NCBI RefSeq assembly: GCF_947039605.1
Contig: NZ_CAMQZG010000007.1
Span: forward strand, 25,932 to 89,931
DNA: 64,000 bases
Direction of reading: 5' to 3'
Source: an uncultured Clostridium sp.
GTDB taxonomy: Bacteria; Bacillota; Clostridia; Clostridiales; Clostridiaceae
This document shows, one piece after another, positions 47,320 to 56,816 of the stretch. Numbering within the stretch: position 1 is the first letter of the stretch; each line of letters starts with the position of its first letter. The notes below the pieces were generated by a model. It was not told where the DNA came from and ran no database searches. It was given only the letters and a program-made list of their open reading frames with translations. A program made the translations under genes and the position numbers.

Positions 47320-47835
47320 GTGGAAGTACTATACAATATTGGTAGCATGGATATATTTAAAAATTTAAGAATATTATTATTAGTTATTGCAGTGAGTATG
47401 AGTATTATTGCACTTTTAAAGCTTAAAAAAATAATATCAAATTATAATTATATAAATAGAAAAATTACTATGTTGGAAAATTTGAAGCATTTATCTGAGG
47501 AGGAATTTATATCTTGGATAGAAGAATATTTATTAAAAAAAGGATACTGTAATTTTAAATATTTAGAAGATGAATTCTATTTAGTCGAAAAATATGAAAA
47601 AGAAAAGTTGGTATTTATAGATAGAAAATTTAATATATTAGATAAAGTGGAAGCTAAATATATACATGGATATACTATTTTGAATTCGATAAATGAAATA
47701 CTAGTAGTAACAACTAGTAATATTGATAACAGCTTTTATCAAATTTTAATAGAAAATAAAATAAATTATGAATCATTTTCAAAAACTGATTTTCAAAAGG
47801 GATATAAGGATTTTGTAGTAAATGAATTAGGGTAA
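47320..47835 (+). CDS. Second membrane-anchored Mrr-like protein (paralogue of its neighbour)
   Basis: A 171-residue protein from GTG directly after the upstream stop; AAAGGGG lies eight bases before it. It has one membrane helix (about 17-35), then a domain with LSEEEFISWIEEYLLKKGY, a strand pair ending LVFIDRKF, and EILVVTTSNID, parallel to the neighbour. The active-site residues look more eroded. The pair may be a tandem duplication acting as a heterodimer; that is inference. Confidence 0.45.
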   Translation: MEVLYNIGSMDIFKNLRILLLVIAVSMSIIALLKLKKIISNYNYINRKITMLENLKHLSEEEFISWIEEYLLKKGYCNFKYLEDEFYLVEKYEKEKLVFIDRKFNILDKVEAKYIHGYTILNSINEILVVTTSNIDNSFYQILIENKINYESFSKTDFQKGYKDFVVNELG

Positions 47836-47947
47836 AGAGAGTGTGAGTGGAATAATAGTAAACAAAAAATTTACATAAAATACACACTGGAATAACCAAA
47901 ATATAGTACAATTTAGGAGAAATATAAAGTAATATGGGGGAATACAT

Positions 47948-49270
47948 ATGAAAAAGAAACAAATTTTAGCACTAACGCTAGGGGTTTTAATGTCTTCAGC
48001 AATGCTAGTAGATCCTACTATAGCAGAAGCTAAATCAAAAGATGAAATTAAAAATCAAATAGAAGCAAACGAAGGTAAAATAGATGATTTAGAAGAAAAA
48101 AAAGAGGGACTACAAGGAACTAAAAGTGAAAGTGCAAAAAAATTAGAAGAAGCAAAAGCTAATTTTAATAAGCAAAATGAACTTTTAACAGAGACGAGAG
48201 AAAAAGTTTTAGGGTTTGAGAAAGAAATAAATACGTTGCAAGTCCAAATAGATGATTTTGAGGCTAAAATACAAGTTGTAGTTACTGATATCGAAAAAGT
48301 TAAGATAGATATTGCAAAAAAAGAAGCTGAACTTTTAGTTAAAGAAGAAATTCTTGGTAAAAGATTAAGAAGTGCATACATGAATAATGTTGGTGATAGA
48401 ATGTTATATATGGTTATAGATTCTAAAAATTTAGGCGATTTAATAAGTAACATTGCAAATATCAATATAATTATAAAGACAGATCAAGAACTTATGGCTG
48501 AAATAGAAAAAGATAAAGAAGCCATAGAATTAGAAAGACAAAATCTTGTTAAAAAAGAACAAGAACTTACTAAAAGCAAAGAAACAATAGAAGGAACAAA
48601 GGCTAAAGTAGTTTCTTCTAAAGAAGAAATGGACAAGCTTGAAGCTGAATATGCAGCAGAAGCAGCTAAACTTAAAGATTTAGAAGATGCTAGAAGTAGT
48701 GAGTACAATGCACTTACTAGTGAAGAAAAGGCAATTCAAGCTGAAATAAGTAAGTATGAGCATGATAATGTTAATTTAGAAGAGTATTTCCAAAATACTA
48801 GCATAGGAACTACACCTCAACCACCAGCTAGTGGAGGTACATCAGGGAGTGGAGATTCATCGGATGGTGGAAGTGCAAATTCTCAAGGTTTTATAAAACC
48901 TTTAAGTGCACCAGTAACATCATCATATGGGCCAAGAACACATCCTATCACAGGAGCAGTAGGCACATTCCATAGAGGGATAGATTATGGTGCAGCAGGG
49001 GGAACTCCTATTAAAGCAATTGCTGGAGGAGTAGTAACTACTGCTGGGTGGAATTCATCATTTGGGAATATGGTTGTAGTAGATCATGGTAATGGATATA
49101 CTAGCTTATATGCCCATGCAAGAGCATTAAATGTTAGTGCTGGTCAAAGAGTGAGTCAGGGACAAGTACTTTCTTTTGTTGGTTCAACAGGAAATAGTAC
49201 AGGAAATCACTTGCATTTAGAAATGAGATATAATGGTAGTCATGTTAATCCAGCAAATTATATAGGATAA
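47948..49270 (+). CDS. Secreted coiled-coil M23 peptidoglycan endopeptidase
   Basis: A 440-residue exported protein with a signal peptide (about 1-28, cut near AEA-KS), a long coiled coil (about 32-280), a Gly/Ser-rich linker and an M23 LytM domain (about 315-440). The zinc and catalytic residues HRGID and HLHLE are intact. It is built like PcsB/EnvC-type division hydrolases, but here the peptidase itself looks active. It cleaves peptide cross-links in peptidoglycan. GGGGGA precedes the ATG. Confidence 0.9.
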   Translation: MKKKQILALTLGVLMSSAMLVDPTIAEAKSKDEIKNQIEANEGKIDDLEEKKEGLQGTKSESAKKLEEAKANFNKQNELLTETREKVLGFEKEINTLQVQIDDFEAKIQVVVTDIEKVKIDIAKKEAELLVKEEILGKRLRSAYMNNVGDRMLYMVIDSKNLGDLISNIANINIIIKTDQELMAEIEKDKEAIELERQNLVKKEQELTKSKETIEGTKAKVVSSKEEMDKLEAEYAAEAAKLKDLEDARSSEYNALTSEEKAIQAEISKYEHDNVNLEEYFQNTSIGTTPQPPASGGTSGSGDSSDGGSANSQGFIKPLSAPVTSSYGPRTHPITGAVGTFHRGIDYGAAGGTPIKAIAGGVVTTAGWNSSFGNMVVVDHGNGYTSLYAHARALNVSAGQRVSQGQVLSFVGSTGNSTGNHLHLEMRYNGSHVNPANYIG

Positions 49271-49291
49271 GTAACTATCGGAAATTTATAA

Positions 49292-49335
49292 ATAAAAGAA
49301 TCCTCATTGTATTATATAATGAGGATTCTTTTATT
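49292..49335. terminator. Bidirectional terminator
   Basis: AAAAGAATCCTCAT and ATGAGGATTCTTTT arms between the M23 gene and deoD. Confidence 0.92.
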
Positions 49336-49340
49336 TAATT

Positions 49341-50048
49341 TTATAATTGAATAGCTGTTTCAAGTGCCACTTTCATCATATCTAAGAAAGTACTTTGTCT
49401 TTCCTCTGAAGAAGTTTCTTCACCAGTAACAAGGTGATCACTTATTGTTAGTATAGTAAGTGCATTAACACCATATTTTGAAGCTAGAGTATAAAGTCCA
49501 GAAGTTTCCATCTCCACAGCGAGAGTTCCAAAACTAGCCCATCTTTTCCAAGCATCAGCATCATCATTGTAGAAACTATCTGCACTAAAAACACTACCAA
49601 CTTTAGGGACAAAATTATTTGCAACAGCATTATCATATGCTTTTTTTAATAGGTCAAATGATGCACAGGGTGCAAAGTCACAACCTTTAAATCTTAATTT
49701 ATTCATAGCAGAATCAGTATGAGAAGTCATAGCTAGAACAAGATCTCTAACCTTAACATCAGTAGTTAAACCACCAGCAGTACCAACTCTTATTAAATTC
49801 TTAACATCATATTCTCTTATAAGTTCATTAACGTATATTGATAATGAAGGAAGACCCATTCCAGTACCTTGTACAGAAATTCTTTTTCCTTTATAAGTAC
49901 CTGTAAAACCAAGCATACCTCTAACATTATTATAACAAATTACATTTTCTAAAAAAGTTTCTGCTATAAATTTAGCTCTAAGTGGATCACCGGGTAATAA
50001 AATAGTTTCAGCTATTTCGCCTTTTTTTGCTTCTATATGAACACTCAT
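49341..50048 (-). CDS. deoD: Purine-nucleoside phosphorylase, DeoD type
   Basis: It splits purine nucleosides with phosphate into base and ribose-1-phosphate, for salvage. The 235-residue protein has [15 protein letters not shown] (about 16-30), [12 protein letters not shown] (about 61-72), RVGTAGGL (about 87-94) and EMETSGLY (about 180-187) of the hexameric family. It is monocistronic, with AGGAGG before the ATG. Confidence 0.95.
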   Translation of the reverse strand: MSVHIEAKKGEIAETILLPGDPLRAKFIAETFLENVICYNNVRGMLGFTGTYKGKRISVQGTGMGLPSLSIYVNELIREYDVKNLIRVGTAGGLTTDVKVRDLVLAMTSHTDSAMNKLRFKGCDFAPCASFDLLKKAYDNAVANNFVPKVGSVFSADSFYNDDADAWKRWASFGTLAVEMETSGLYTLASKYGVNALTILTISDHLVTGEETSSEERQSTFLDMMKVALETAIQL

Positions 50049-50201
50049 CTTTTGTCCTCCTAAATTGTAAAGTTTAAATAAGTTGATTATAGATTTTAAT
50101 AACTTATTATGATACTATTATACTAATAAAATAAATGAAATGATAGAGAACTAGTAAGATATTTTATTGAGAAAATGTGAACCTTTAAAGGAGATTTATT
50201 G

Positions 50202-50402
50202 ATGTTAGAATTTAAAAAAAAATCTTTACTTTCAGAAATTGAATATGAAGATTATGATGTGAATGTAGTAAAACTTACTACAGAAGATCAAAAAGAGCTT
50301 GGGATGATTAAATCATGTTGTGGAAAGGCTACAAGTGAGTGTCCAAAGACTAATGGTGCAGGAAGTTGCTGTGGTAGCAAAAATGGATGTCCTAAAAATT
50401 AA
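50202..50402 (+). CDS. Small Cys-rich protein
   Basis: A 66-residue protein from the ATG at 50202, after AAAGGAG. The N-terminal part is acidic and the C-terminal 30 residues hold six cysteines in KSCCGKATSEC, GSCCGSKNGC. It may bind metal or an Fe-S cluster. No family recognised. Confidence 0.6.
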   Translation: MLEFKKKSLLSEIEYEDYDVNVVKLTTEDQKELGMIKSCCGKATSECPKTNGAGSCCGSKNGCPKN

Positions 50403-50416
50403 TTATAAATAGATAA

Positions 50417-50457
50417 AAAAGAAGAAGCTTGAATTAATTCAAGCTTCTTCTTTTTAT
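50417..50457. terminator. Perfect palindromic terminator
   Basis: GAAGAAGCTTGAATT and its exact complement (50421-50450) meet without a loop, flanked by A and T runs. It can serve both converging genes. Confidence 0.92.
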
Positions 50458-50466
50458 TTAAAATTA

Positions 50467-52191
50467 CTATTTTTTGTTAGCAAATTCAATATTTACTTTT
50501 CTTCTATTTAATCTTTTACCAATACAGTTATCCATAACTGTATCAATAACGTCATCGCTTATATTAGCAAAACAGAAGTTTTCCATTATATTAACATCTC
50601 CAACATTTCTAGGTGCTACTTTAGCTGTATCAGCTAAGAACTCAACTAAAAGTTTAGGTGTTAACCCATCTCTTTTACCTACAGAAATGAATACTCTTTT
50701 TTCGCCTTCTTCTGCAGCTGAACGTGTACGTGGTGAGAATGAACGATCTGAACGATCACGTGATGATGAACGATCTGAACGGTCACGTGATGATGAACGA
50801 TCTGAACGGTCACGTGATGATGAACGATCACGGTCACGTGATGATGAACGATCTTCATCAGCAGCATTAAGGTTTTGTTTTGAGTGATCCATGTTAAGTT
50901 TTTTGCTGAAAGCTAATTTAACAAGAGCTTTAGCTATGTTAGCCATATCAAATTCTTCTGATAACTCAGCTATGATTGGAGCAAATTGCTCGAAATCGTT
51001 AGCTTCTAACTCAGTTTTAATCTCAGAAGCTATGTTCTTGAATTTACCTTCAAATATTTCTTTTGCACTTGGTACAGGTTGTAATGCGATATCACTTTTA
51101 GTGTGTCTCATTATTTGTTTTAAGAATCCGAACTCTTTAGGAGTTACTAATGAGTAAGCAGTACCTTCTCTACCAGCTCTTCCTGTTCTACCAATTCTGT
51201 GAACGTAACTTTCGATATCTTGAGGTAAGTCAAAGTTAAATACGTGGCTTACTCTTTCAACGTCAATTCCTCTAGCTGCAACATCAGTAGCTACTAAGAA
51301 GTCAAGATTTCCATCTTTGAACTTTTTAAGAGTTAATGATCTGTGCTTTTGAGTCATATCTCCGTGCATACCTTCAACACTATATCCTCTTGATTGCATT
51401 GAATCTACAACTTCATCAACACCTCTTTTTGTTTTACAGAATATAATAGCAGCTGTTGGCATGTCATAATCTATAACTCTACATAAAGTTTCAAATCTAT
51501 CTCTATGTTTCATTTGGAAGTATTTTTGAGTTATTTTAGATACTGTTAAAGAAGTTTTTTGTATAGCAACGTGCTTTGTATCTTCTTTCATATATCTTTT
51601 AGCAAGATTTTTGATTTGTGGAGGCATAGTAGCTGAGAATAAAAGTGTTTGTCTGTCTGATTTTAAAGACTTAACAATTTCTTCTAAATCGTCTATGAAT
51701 CCCATGTTTAACATTTCATCAGCTTCATCAAGAACTAAGAAGTCTATATCTGAAAGGATTAAACTTTTTCTTCTAATATGGTCTAATACTCTACCTGGTG
51801 TACCTACAACAACGTCAACACCTTGTCTTAAAGCTTTAAGTTGTCTATCTATTGGTTGACCTCCATAAATAGGAAGAACGACTAATCTATCATGCTTTCC
51901 TAATCTTTGAAGCTCATCATTTACTTGTATAGCAAGCTCTCTTGTAGGAGCAAGTATTAATGCTTTTGGAGCTTTCTTTCTACTTGTAATTTCAATGTTG
52001 TTTATTAATGGACATCCAAATGCAGCTGTTTTACCAGTTCCAGTTTGCGCTTGCCCAATTATATCGAATCCTTCTAAAGCTATTGGAATAGCTTCTGCTT
52101 GGATTTGAGATGGTGATTCAAATCCCATATCGGCGATTGACTTTAGTAAAGTATCCTTTAACCCTAAGTCTGTAAATTTTAAGTTGTTCAT
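50467..52191 (-). CDS. DEAD-box RNA helicase with RS-like repeat tail and DbpA-type RNA-binding domain
   Basis: A 574-residue ATP-dependent RNA helicase of the CshA/DeaD group. Walker A AQTGTGKTAAF (about 46-56), DEAD (about 155-158), SAT (about 186-188) and HRIGRTGRAG (about 332-341) are intact. A repetitive stretch (about 448-490) of Arg, Ser and Asp follows, then the C-terminal RNA-binding domain (about 505-574). Close relatives unwind structured RNA in cold and work in ribosome assembly or RNA decay. The repeat is unusual for this family. Monocistronic. Confidence 0.93.
   Translation of the reverse strand: MNNLKFTDLGLKDTLLKSIADMGFESPSQIQAEAIPIALEGFDIIGQAQTGTGKTAAFGCPLINNIEITSRKKAPKALILAPTRELAIQVNDELQRLGKHDRLVVLPIYGGQPIDRQLKALRQGVDVVVGTPGRVLDHIRRKSLILSDIDFLVLDEADEMLNMGFIDDLEEIVKSLKSDRQTLLFSATMPPQIKNLAKRYMKEDTKHVAIQKTSLTVSKITQKYFQMKHRDRFETLCRVIDYDMPTAAIIFCKTKRGVDEVVDSMQSRGYSVEGMHGDMTQKHRSLTLKKFKDGNLDFLVATDVAARGIDVERVSHVFNFDLPQDIESYVHRIGRTGRAGREGTAYSLVTPKEFGFLKQIMRHTKSDIALQPVPSAKEIFEGKFKNIASEIKTELEANDFEQFAPIIAELSEEFDMANIAKALVKLAFSKKLNMDHSKQNLNAADEDRSSSRDRDRSSSRDRSDRSSSRDRSDRSSSRDRSDRSFSPRTRSAAEEGEKRVFISVGKRDGLTPKLLVEFLADTAKVAPRNVGDVNIMENFCFANISDDVIDTVMDNCIGKRLNRRKVNIEFANKK
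50756..50850 (-). repeat. 27-base in-frame tandem repeats in the helicase gene
   Basis: On the plus strand, TCACGTGATGATGAACGATC followed by TGAACGG forms the unit. Complete copies start at 50756 and 50783; shortened copies start at 50810 and 50834. Translated on the minus strand it gives DRSDRSSSR units. The near-identity at DNA level suggests recent expansion. Confidence 0.8.
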
Positions 52192-52367
52192 TCAATTTCC
52201 TCTTTCTTATATAAAATTTATTTATTGCGTATTAATTTTCAAACAAGGCTAATAATAACATAGTATTATAATATAAGCAAATGCTAGTTAGTGGTTTAAT
52301 AAAAAAATCATTACTAATTATTGTTAGATATTGTATAATTGAAACAAAATAATTAAGGGGGATTTAT

Positions 52368-53123
52368 ATGTTAGGTAAACCAAGTATTTTTAGTAAGAGT
52401 TATCAAAAGAAAAAGAAAAAAAGAAAATGTATTTGTATTAGTTTGATTGGATGTATAACTATTTTTGGGGCTGTAGGAATCAATCGATTTAGTAAAAGAG
52501 AGCGAGAAGAGAAAGAAGTTAGTTCAAATTCAAAGGAAGAAGAAATTAAAGCGGTAAAGGAAGAAAGAAAGCAAGAAACTAAAAAAACAGATGAAAAAAA
52601 AGTGAATTTAGTTAAAACTATAAATCTTGGAAACTTAGTTATTAATATGGAGTTAGATAAAAATGGATTAATAGAATCAGTAAATGCAAGAGGGATAATG
52701 GAAATTGATATAAGTCCAGATAGAAAAAATATAATAATATCTGAGAAGGAAGCACAAAAAAATATAATAGTGACTAAAGATGGAAAAATTACAGATATAA
52801 GTATTGATATATATAAATCACGAAAAGGAAATTCTTTTAAAAAAGAAGATATATTAAAACAATATGAAAATTATATTTGGAGTAAAAATGCTAAATTCAT
52901 TGATAATGAAAATATAGTATACATAACAAATAGACCATATTTTTCTCATAATATAAAAAATCAATATATTGGTATAACAAATATTAGTACATTGAAAAAT
53001 AGAATTCTTATGGATTCAAAAAGTATTGAGATAAAATTAGAAGAAAGAACGAGTGATGGAATAAGAGTAAGTTCTAGTGGAAAAGAGTATATATTAAATA
53101 AATTAGGAAATATTATAGATTAG
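52368..53123 (+). CDS. Membrane-anchored hypothetical protein
   Basis: A 251-residue protein. A basic N-terminus (KKKKKRK) is followed by one membrane helix (about 22-40), a Lys/Glu linker (about 44-83) and a soluble domain (about 85-251) of beta-rich character outside the membrane. No catalytic motif or family is recognised. A GGGGG ribosome binding site precedes the ATG. Confidence 0.6.
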   Translation: MLGKPSIFSKSYQKKKKKRKCICISLIGCITIFGAVGINRFSKREREEKEVSSNSKEEEIKAVKEERKQETKKTDEKKVNLVKTINLGNLVINMELDKNGLIESVNARGIMEIDISPDRKNIIISEKEAQKNIIVTKDGKITDISIDIYKSRKGNSFKKEDILKQYENYIWSKNAKFIDNENIVYITNRPYFSHNIKNQYIGITNISTLKNRILMDSKSIEIKLEERTSDGIRVSSSGKEYILNKLGNIID

Positions 53124-53193
53124 TATAGTATATGAAGTGTTTTGATTATTACATAAGTAAAAAGTATGAACTTTTTTACTAAGAAATAAATAT

Positions 53194-53242
53194 TTGAAAA
53201 AAAAAGACATAATATGTTATAATAACTAGGTTACTAGTTATT
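53194..53242 (+). promoter_or_regulatory. tig promoter with inverted repeat at the start site
   Basis: TTGAAA (53194-53199), 18-base spacer and TATAAT (53218-53223). AATAACTAG (53221-53229) and CTAGTTATT (53234-53242) make an inverted repeat that overlaps the -10 end and the start site. It is not CIRCE or a CtsR site, so the regulator is unknown. Confidence 0.6.
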
Positions 53243-53298
53243 TTTAAATAAATAGAATTTGGTAAATAATGATTATCTAATTAGGAGGAATATATAAA

Positions 53299-54585
53299 AT
53301 GGAAGTTAAAATGCAAACAGTAGAAACTAACACAGTTGAATTAGAGGTAAGAGTAGAAGCTAAAAAATTCGAGGACGCTTTACAAAAAGCATTCAGAAAA
53401 AATGCAAAGAGCTTTAACATACCAGGATTTAGAAAAGGAAAAGTTACATTAAATATGGTTAAAAAATTCTACGGAGTAGAAGTATTATATAATGATGCAA
53501 TAGATTTTTGTGTAAATGAAAGTTACGGTGCTGCTATAGATGAGCAAAATGTTAATCCAGTAGATTTCCCAGCTATCGAAGTTGTAGAAGTTGCAGAAGG
53601 TAAAGATTTAGTTTATAAAGCTAAAGTAACAGTTATGCCAGAAGTTAAATTAGGAGATTATAAAGCTATAGAAGTTGCTGCTCCTAAAAAAGAAGATATC
53701 GAGAGTATTGTTGCAAAAGAATTAGAAAGTTTACAACAAAAAAATGCTAGAGTTGAAGAAAAAATAGAAGGAACAATAGTTAAAGGTGATGTAGCTGTTA
53801 TAGATTTCAAAGGATTTATAGGAGAAGAAGTTTTTGAAGGTGGAGAAGGTAAAGATTATCCATTAGAAATTGGTTCAGGAAGTTTCATAGGAGATTTCGA
53901 AGATCAATTAGTTGGATTAGCTAAAGGTGAGAGCAAAGATGTAGTAGTTACTTTCCCAGTTGAGTATGGTAAAGAAGAGTTAAATGGAAAAGAAGCTAAA
54001 TTTGAAGTAATAATAAACAAAGTTGAAACTAAAGAAGTTCCAGCAATTGATGATGAGTTTGCAGGAGAAGTATCAGAATTTGAAACAGTTGCTGAATTAA
54101 AAGCTGATTTAACAAAAAAAGCTGAAGAAATGAATACTGCTAGAATAGATGCTGAAATTAAAGAAGCAGTTATAAACAAAGTTGTAGATAATGCTACTAT
54201 TGAAATACCAGCAGTTATGATAGATAAAGAAACTGATCAAATGATTCAAAATCTTGAGCAAAGATTATCACAACAAGGATTAAATCTTGTTCAATACTAT
54301 GAGTTAACAGGAAGCAACGAAGATAAAATGAGAGAATACATGAAAGAAAACGCTGAAAGAAAAGTTAAAACTGATTTAGTATTAACACAAATCACAACAA
54401 CTGAGAAAATAGAAGTAACAGTTGAAGAATTAAAAGAAAAAGCTTTAGAAGTTGCTAAAATGTATACAGCTGAAGCTGATAAGATAGCTGATATGTTAAT
54501 GACTACACAAAAAGCTGCATTAGAAGCTGATGTGCTTAGAGTTAAAACAGTTGAATTATTAGTTAAAGAAGCTAAAATAGCTTAA
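53299..54585 (+). CDS. tig: Trigger factor
   Basis: A ribosome-bound chaperone and peptidyl-prolyl isomerase. The 428-residue protein has the ribosome-binding domain with the signature [10 protein letters not shown] (about 42-51), an FKBP-like PPIase domain (about 150-240) and the C-terminal helical arms. Start after AGGAGG. It lies before clpP and clpX in the standard clostridial order. Confidence 0.97.
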   Translation: MEVKMQTVETNTVELEVRVEAKKFEDALQKAFRKNAKSFNIPGFRKGKVTLNMVKKFYGVEVLYNDAIDFCVNESYGAAIDEQNVNPVDFPAIEVVEVAEGKDLVYKAKVTVMPEVKLGDYKAIEVAAPKKEDIESIVAKELESLQQKNARVEEKIEGTIVKGDVAVIDFKGFIGEEVFEGGEGKDYPLEIGSGSFIGDFEDQLVGLAKGESKDVVVTFPVEYGKEELNGKEAKFEVIINKVETKEVPAIDDEFAGEVSEFETVAELKADLTKKAEEMNTARIDAEIKEAVINKVVDNATIEIPAVMIDKETDQMIQNLEQRLSQQGLNLVQYYELTGSNEDKMREYMKENAERKVKTDLVLTQITTTEKIEVTVEELKEKALEVAKMYTAEADKIADMLMTTQKAALEADVLRVKTVELLVKEAKIA

Positions 54586-54605
54586 TAATAAAACTTAATA
54601 AGAAT

Positions 54606-54641
54606 AAATAATTGCCAGAAATTAATTTCTGGCAATTATTT
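54606..54641. terminator. Perfect 36-base palindromic terminator after tig
   Basis: AAATAATTGCCAGAAATT is followed at once by its exact complement, ending in Ts. Confidence 0.88.
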
Positions 54642-54771
54642 TAAAATTTTAATTAACAAAACCTCAAAAATTTTATATAATTAAATTATAAAATGTATGA
54701 TATTACTAGGAAACTGGCAATATTATAGATAAGGCGTAAAAAGTTTTAGTAAATAGTTAGGAGGGAATTTT

Positions 54772-55365
54772 ATGAGTTTAGTTCCAATGGTTGTAGAACA
54801 AACAAGTAGAGGAGAAAGAAGTTACGATATTTTTTCAAGACTACTAAAAGATAGAATTATTATGTTAAGTGGAGAGGTTAATGATGTAACAGCAAATCTT
54901 GTTGTTTCACAATTACTATTCCTTGAAAGTGAAGACCCAGATAAAGATATATATCTTTACATAAATTCACCTGGTGGTTCAATAACTGCTGGTATGGCAA
55001 TTTATGATACAATGCAATATATCAAATGTGATGTTTCAACAATATGTATTGGTATGGCAGCATCAATGGGCTCATTCCTTTTATCTTCAGGACAAAAAGG
55101 AAAAAGATTCTCATTACCAAATAGTGAGATAATGATACATCAGCCACTTGGAGGATTCCAAGGTCAGGCAACTGATATTGATATTCATGCAAGAAGAATA
55201 TTAAAAATAAAGGACAGTTTAAATAAAATTTTAAGTGAAAATACTGGTAAACCTTTAGAGCAGATAAAAAATGATGTTGAAAGAGATTACTTCATGGATG
55301 CTCAAGAAGCAGCAGACTATGGATTGGTGGATCAGGTTATAACAAGAAGTCAAGTGGCTAAGTAA
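54772..55365 (+). CDS. clpP: ATP-dependent Clp protease proteolytic subunit
   Basis: The 14-mer serine protease of Clp complexes. The 197-residue protein has the catalytic Ser98 (GMAASMGS) and His123 (MIHQPLGG), with the Asp near 172 in the DYFMD region. GGAGGG precedes the ATG. It lies 30 bases before clpX, so the pair is probably co-transcribed. Confidence 0.98.
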   Translation: MSLVPMVVEQTSRGERSYDIFSRLLKDRIIMLSGEVNDVTANLVVSQLLFLESEDPDKDIYLYINSPGGSITAGMAIYDTMQYIKCDVSTICIGMAASMGSFLLSSGQKGKRFSLPNSEIMIHQPLGGFQGQATDIDIHARRILKIKDSLNKILSENTGKPLEQIKNDVERDYFMDAQEAADYGLVDQVITRSQVAK

Positions 55366-55395
55366 TAATCTGCTAAACGATAGGGGTGTATAGAT

Positions 55396-56688
55396 ATGGC
55401 AAAATATGATGATAAGAAACAATTAAAGTGTTCTTTCTGCGGTAAAAATCAAGAGCAGGTTAAGAGACTTATAGCAGGACCAGGAGCTTATATTTGTGAT
55501 GAATGTATTGAACTGTGTTCAGAAATAATAGAAGATGAATTTGAGGGTAAAGTAGAAGTTGATAATAAAGACTTACCAAAGCCAGCAGATATAAAAAGTC
55601 ATTTAGATGAATATGTAGTTGGTCAAAATACTGCTAAGAAAGCTCTTGCAGTTGCAGTTTATAACCATTACAAAAGAATTAATGCAAATGTAGGTTCAAA
55701 TGATGTTGAATTACAAAAAAGTAATATTCTTCTTTTAGGACCAACAGGTTCAGGAAAAACATTATTAGCACAAACTTTAGCTAAGTTTTTAAATGTACCA
55801 TTTGCAATAGCTGATGCTACAACACTTACAGAAGCAGGATATGTTGGTGAAGATGTTGAAAATATTCTTCTTAAATTAATTCAAAATGCAGACTATGATG
55901 TTGAAAAAGCACAAAGAGGTATTATTTATATAGATGAGATTGATAAGGTTGCAAGAAAATCTGAAAATCCATCTATAACAAGAGATGTTTCAGGAGAAGG
56001 AGTTCAACAAGCATTATTAAAAATACTTGAAGGAACAGTTGCTTCAGTACCACCTCAAGGTGGAAGAAAACATCCTCATCAAGAGTTAATACAACTTGAT
56101 ACATCAAATATATTATTTATATGTGGTGGAGCATTTGATGGAATAGACAAAGCAATAGAAAAAAGAACTAGAAAAAGTTCAATGGGATTTGGAGCACAAA
56201 TACAGTCAAAGGATGAGAAGGATATTGGTAAATTACTTAAAAACTTAATGCCTAGTGATTTATTAAAATTTGGTCTTATTCCAGAGTTTGTAGGAAGATT
56301 ACCTATAATTGTTACATTAGAAGCACTTGATAATAAAGCTTTAGTTAGTATTTTAGAAGAGCCTAAAAATGCATTAGTTAAGCAATATAAAAAATTATTT
56401 GAAATTGATAATGTATCTTTAGAGTTTACAAGTGAAGCTTTAAAAGCTGTTGCAGAAGAAGCTATAAAGAGAAATACGGGAGCAAGAGGATTAAGAGCTA
56501 TTATTGAAGACGTAATGACTGATGTAATGTTTGATATTCCATCTAGAACTGATATTGTTAAAGTTAAAATAACTGAAGAAACAATAAAAGAGAAAAAAGC
56601 ACCTGAATTAGAAATTTTACCAGAAGGTGAAACTAGACCAGTTTTAAATATAGAGACTAAGAGTAAAAATACAATAGAAACTGCTTAG
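55396..56688 (+). CDS. clpX: ATP-dependent Clp protease ATPase subunit ClpX
   Basis: AAA+ unfoldase that feeds ClpP. The 430-residue protein has the N-terminal zinc domain (CSFCGK and CDECIELC), Walker A GPTGSGKT (about 116-123), Walker [10 protein letters not shown] and the GYVGED pore region. The ClpP-docking loop reads MGF, where many ClpX have IGF, in SSMGFGAQ. It is followed by a terminator. Confidence 0.97.
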   Translation: MAKYDDKKQLKCSFCGKNQEQVKRLIAGPGAYICDECIELCSEIIEDEFEGKVEVDNKDLPKPADIKSHLDEYVVGQNTAKKALAVAVYNHYKRINANVGSNDVELQKSNILLLGPTGSGKTLLAQTLAKFLNVPFAIADATTLTEAGYVGEDVENILLKLIQNADYDVEKAQRGIIYIDEIDKVARKSENPSITRDVSGEGVQQALLKILEGTVASVPPQGGRKHPHQELIQLDTSNILFICGGAFDGIDKAIEKRTRKSSMGFGAQIQSKDEKDIGKLLKNLMPSDLLKFGLIPEFVGRLPIIVTLEALDNKALVSILEEPKNALVKQYKKLFEIDNVSLEFTSEALKAVAEEAIKRNTGARGLRAIIEDVMTDVMFDIPSRTDIVKVKITEETIKEKKAPELEILPEGETRPVLNIETKSKNTIETA

Positions 56689-56692
56689 TTCA

Positions 56693-56725
56693 AAAGAGCT
56701 TAGAATTCTTTCTAAGCTCTTTATT
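56693..56725 (+). terminator. Terminator after clpX
   Basis: AAAGAGCTTAGAA and TTCTAAGCTCTTT arms with a short loop. Confidence 0.88.
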
Positions 56726-56745
56726 TGTTTATTTAAATATAAAAG

Positions 56746-56774
56746 TTGAAAAAAAATTATATTCTGTGTATACT
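56746..56774 (+). promoter_or_regulatory. Promoter of lon
   Basis: TTGAAA (56746-56751), 17-base spacer and TATACT (56769-56774), about 43 bases before the start codon. Confidence 0.7.
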
Positions 56775-56816
56775 TTTTAGATATTAGAAAATAAAATAAG
56801 TTGGAGGGAATAGATT

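Noticed and set aside
50756..50850. Helicase repeats as a CRISPR array
   Set aside because: Direct tandem copies with no unique spacers.
50679..50887. Open frames on both strands over the helicase repeat region
   Set aside because: They are products of the 27-base repeat; the minus-strand helicase frame continues through it with an intact C-terminal domain.
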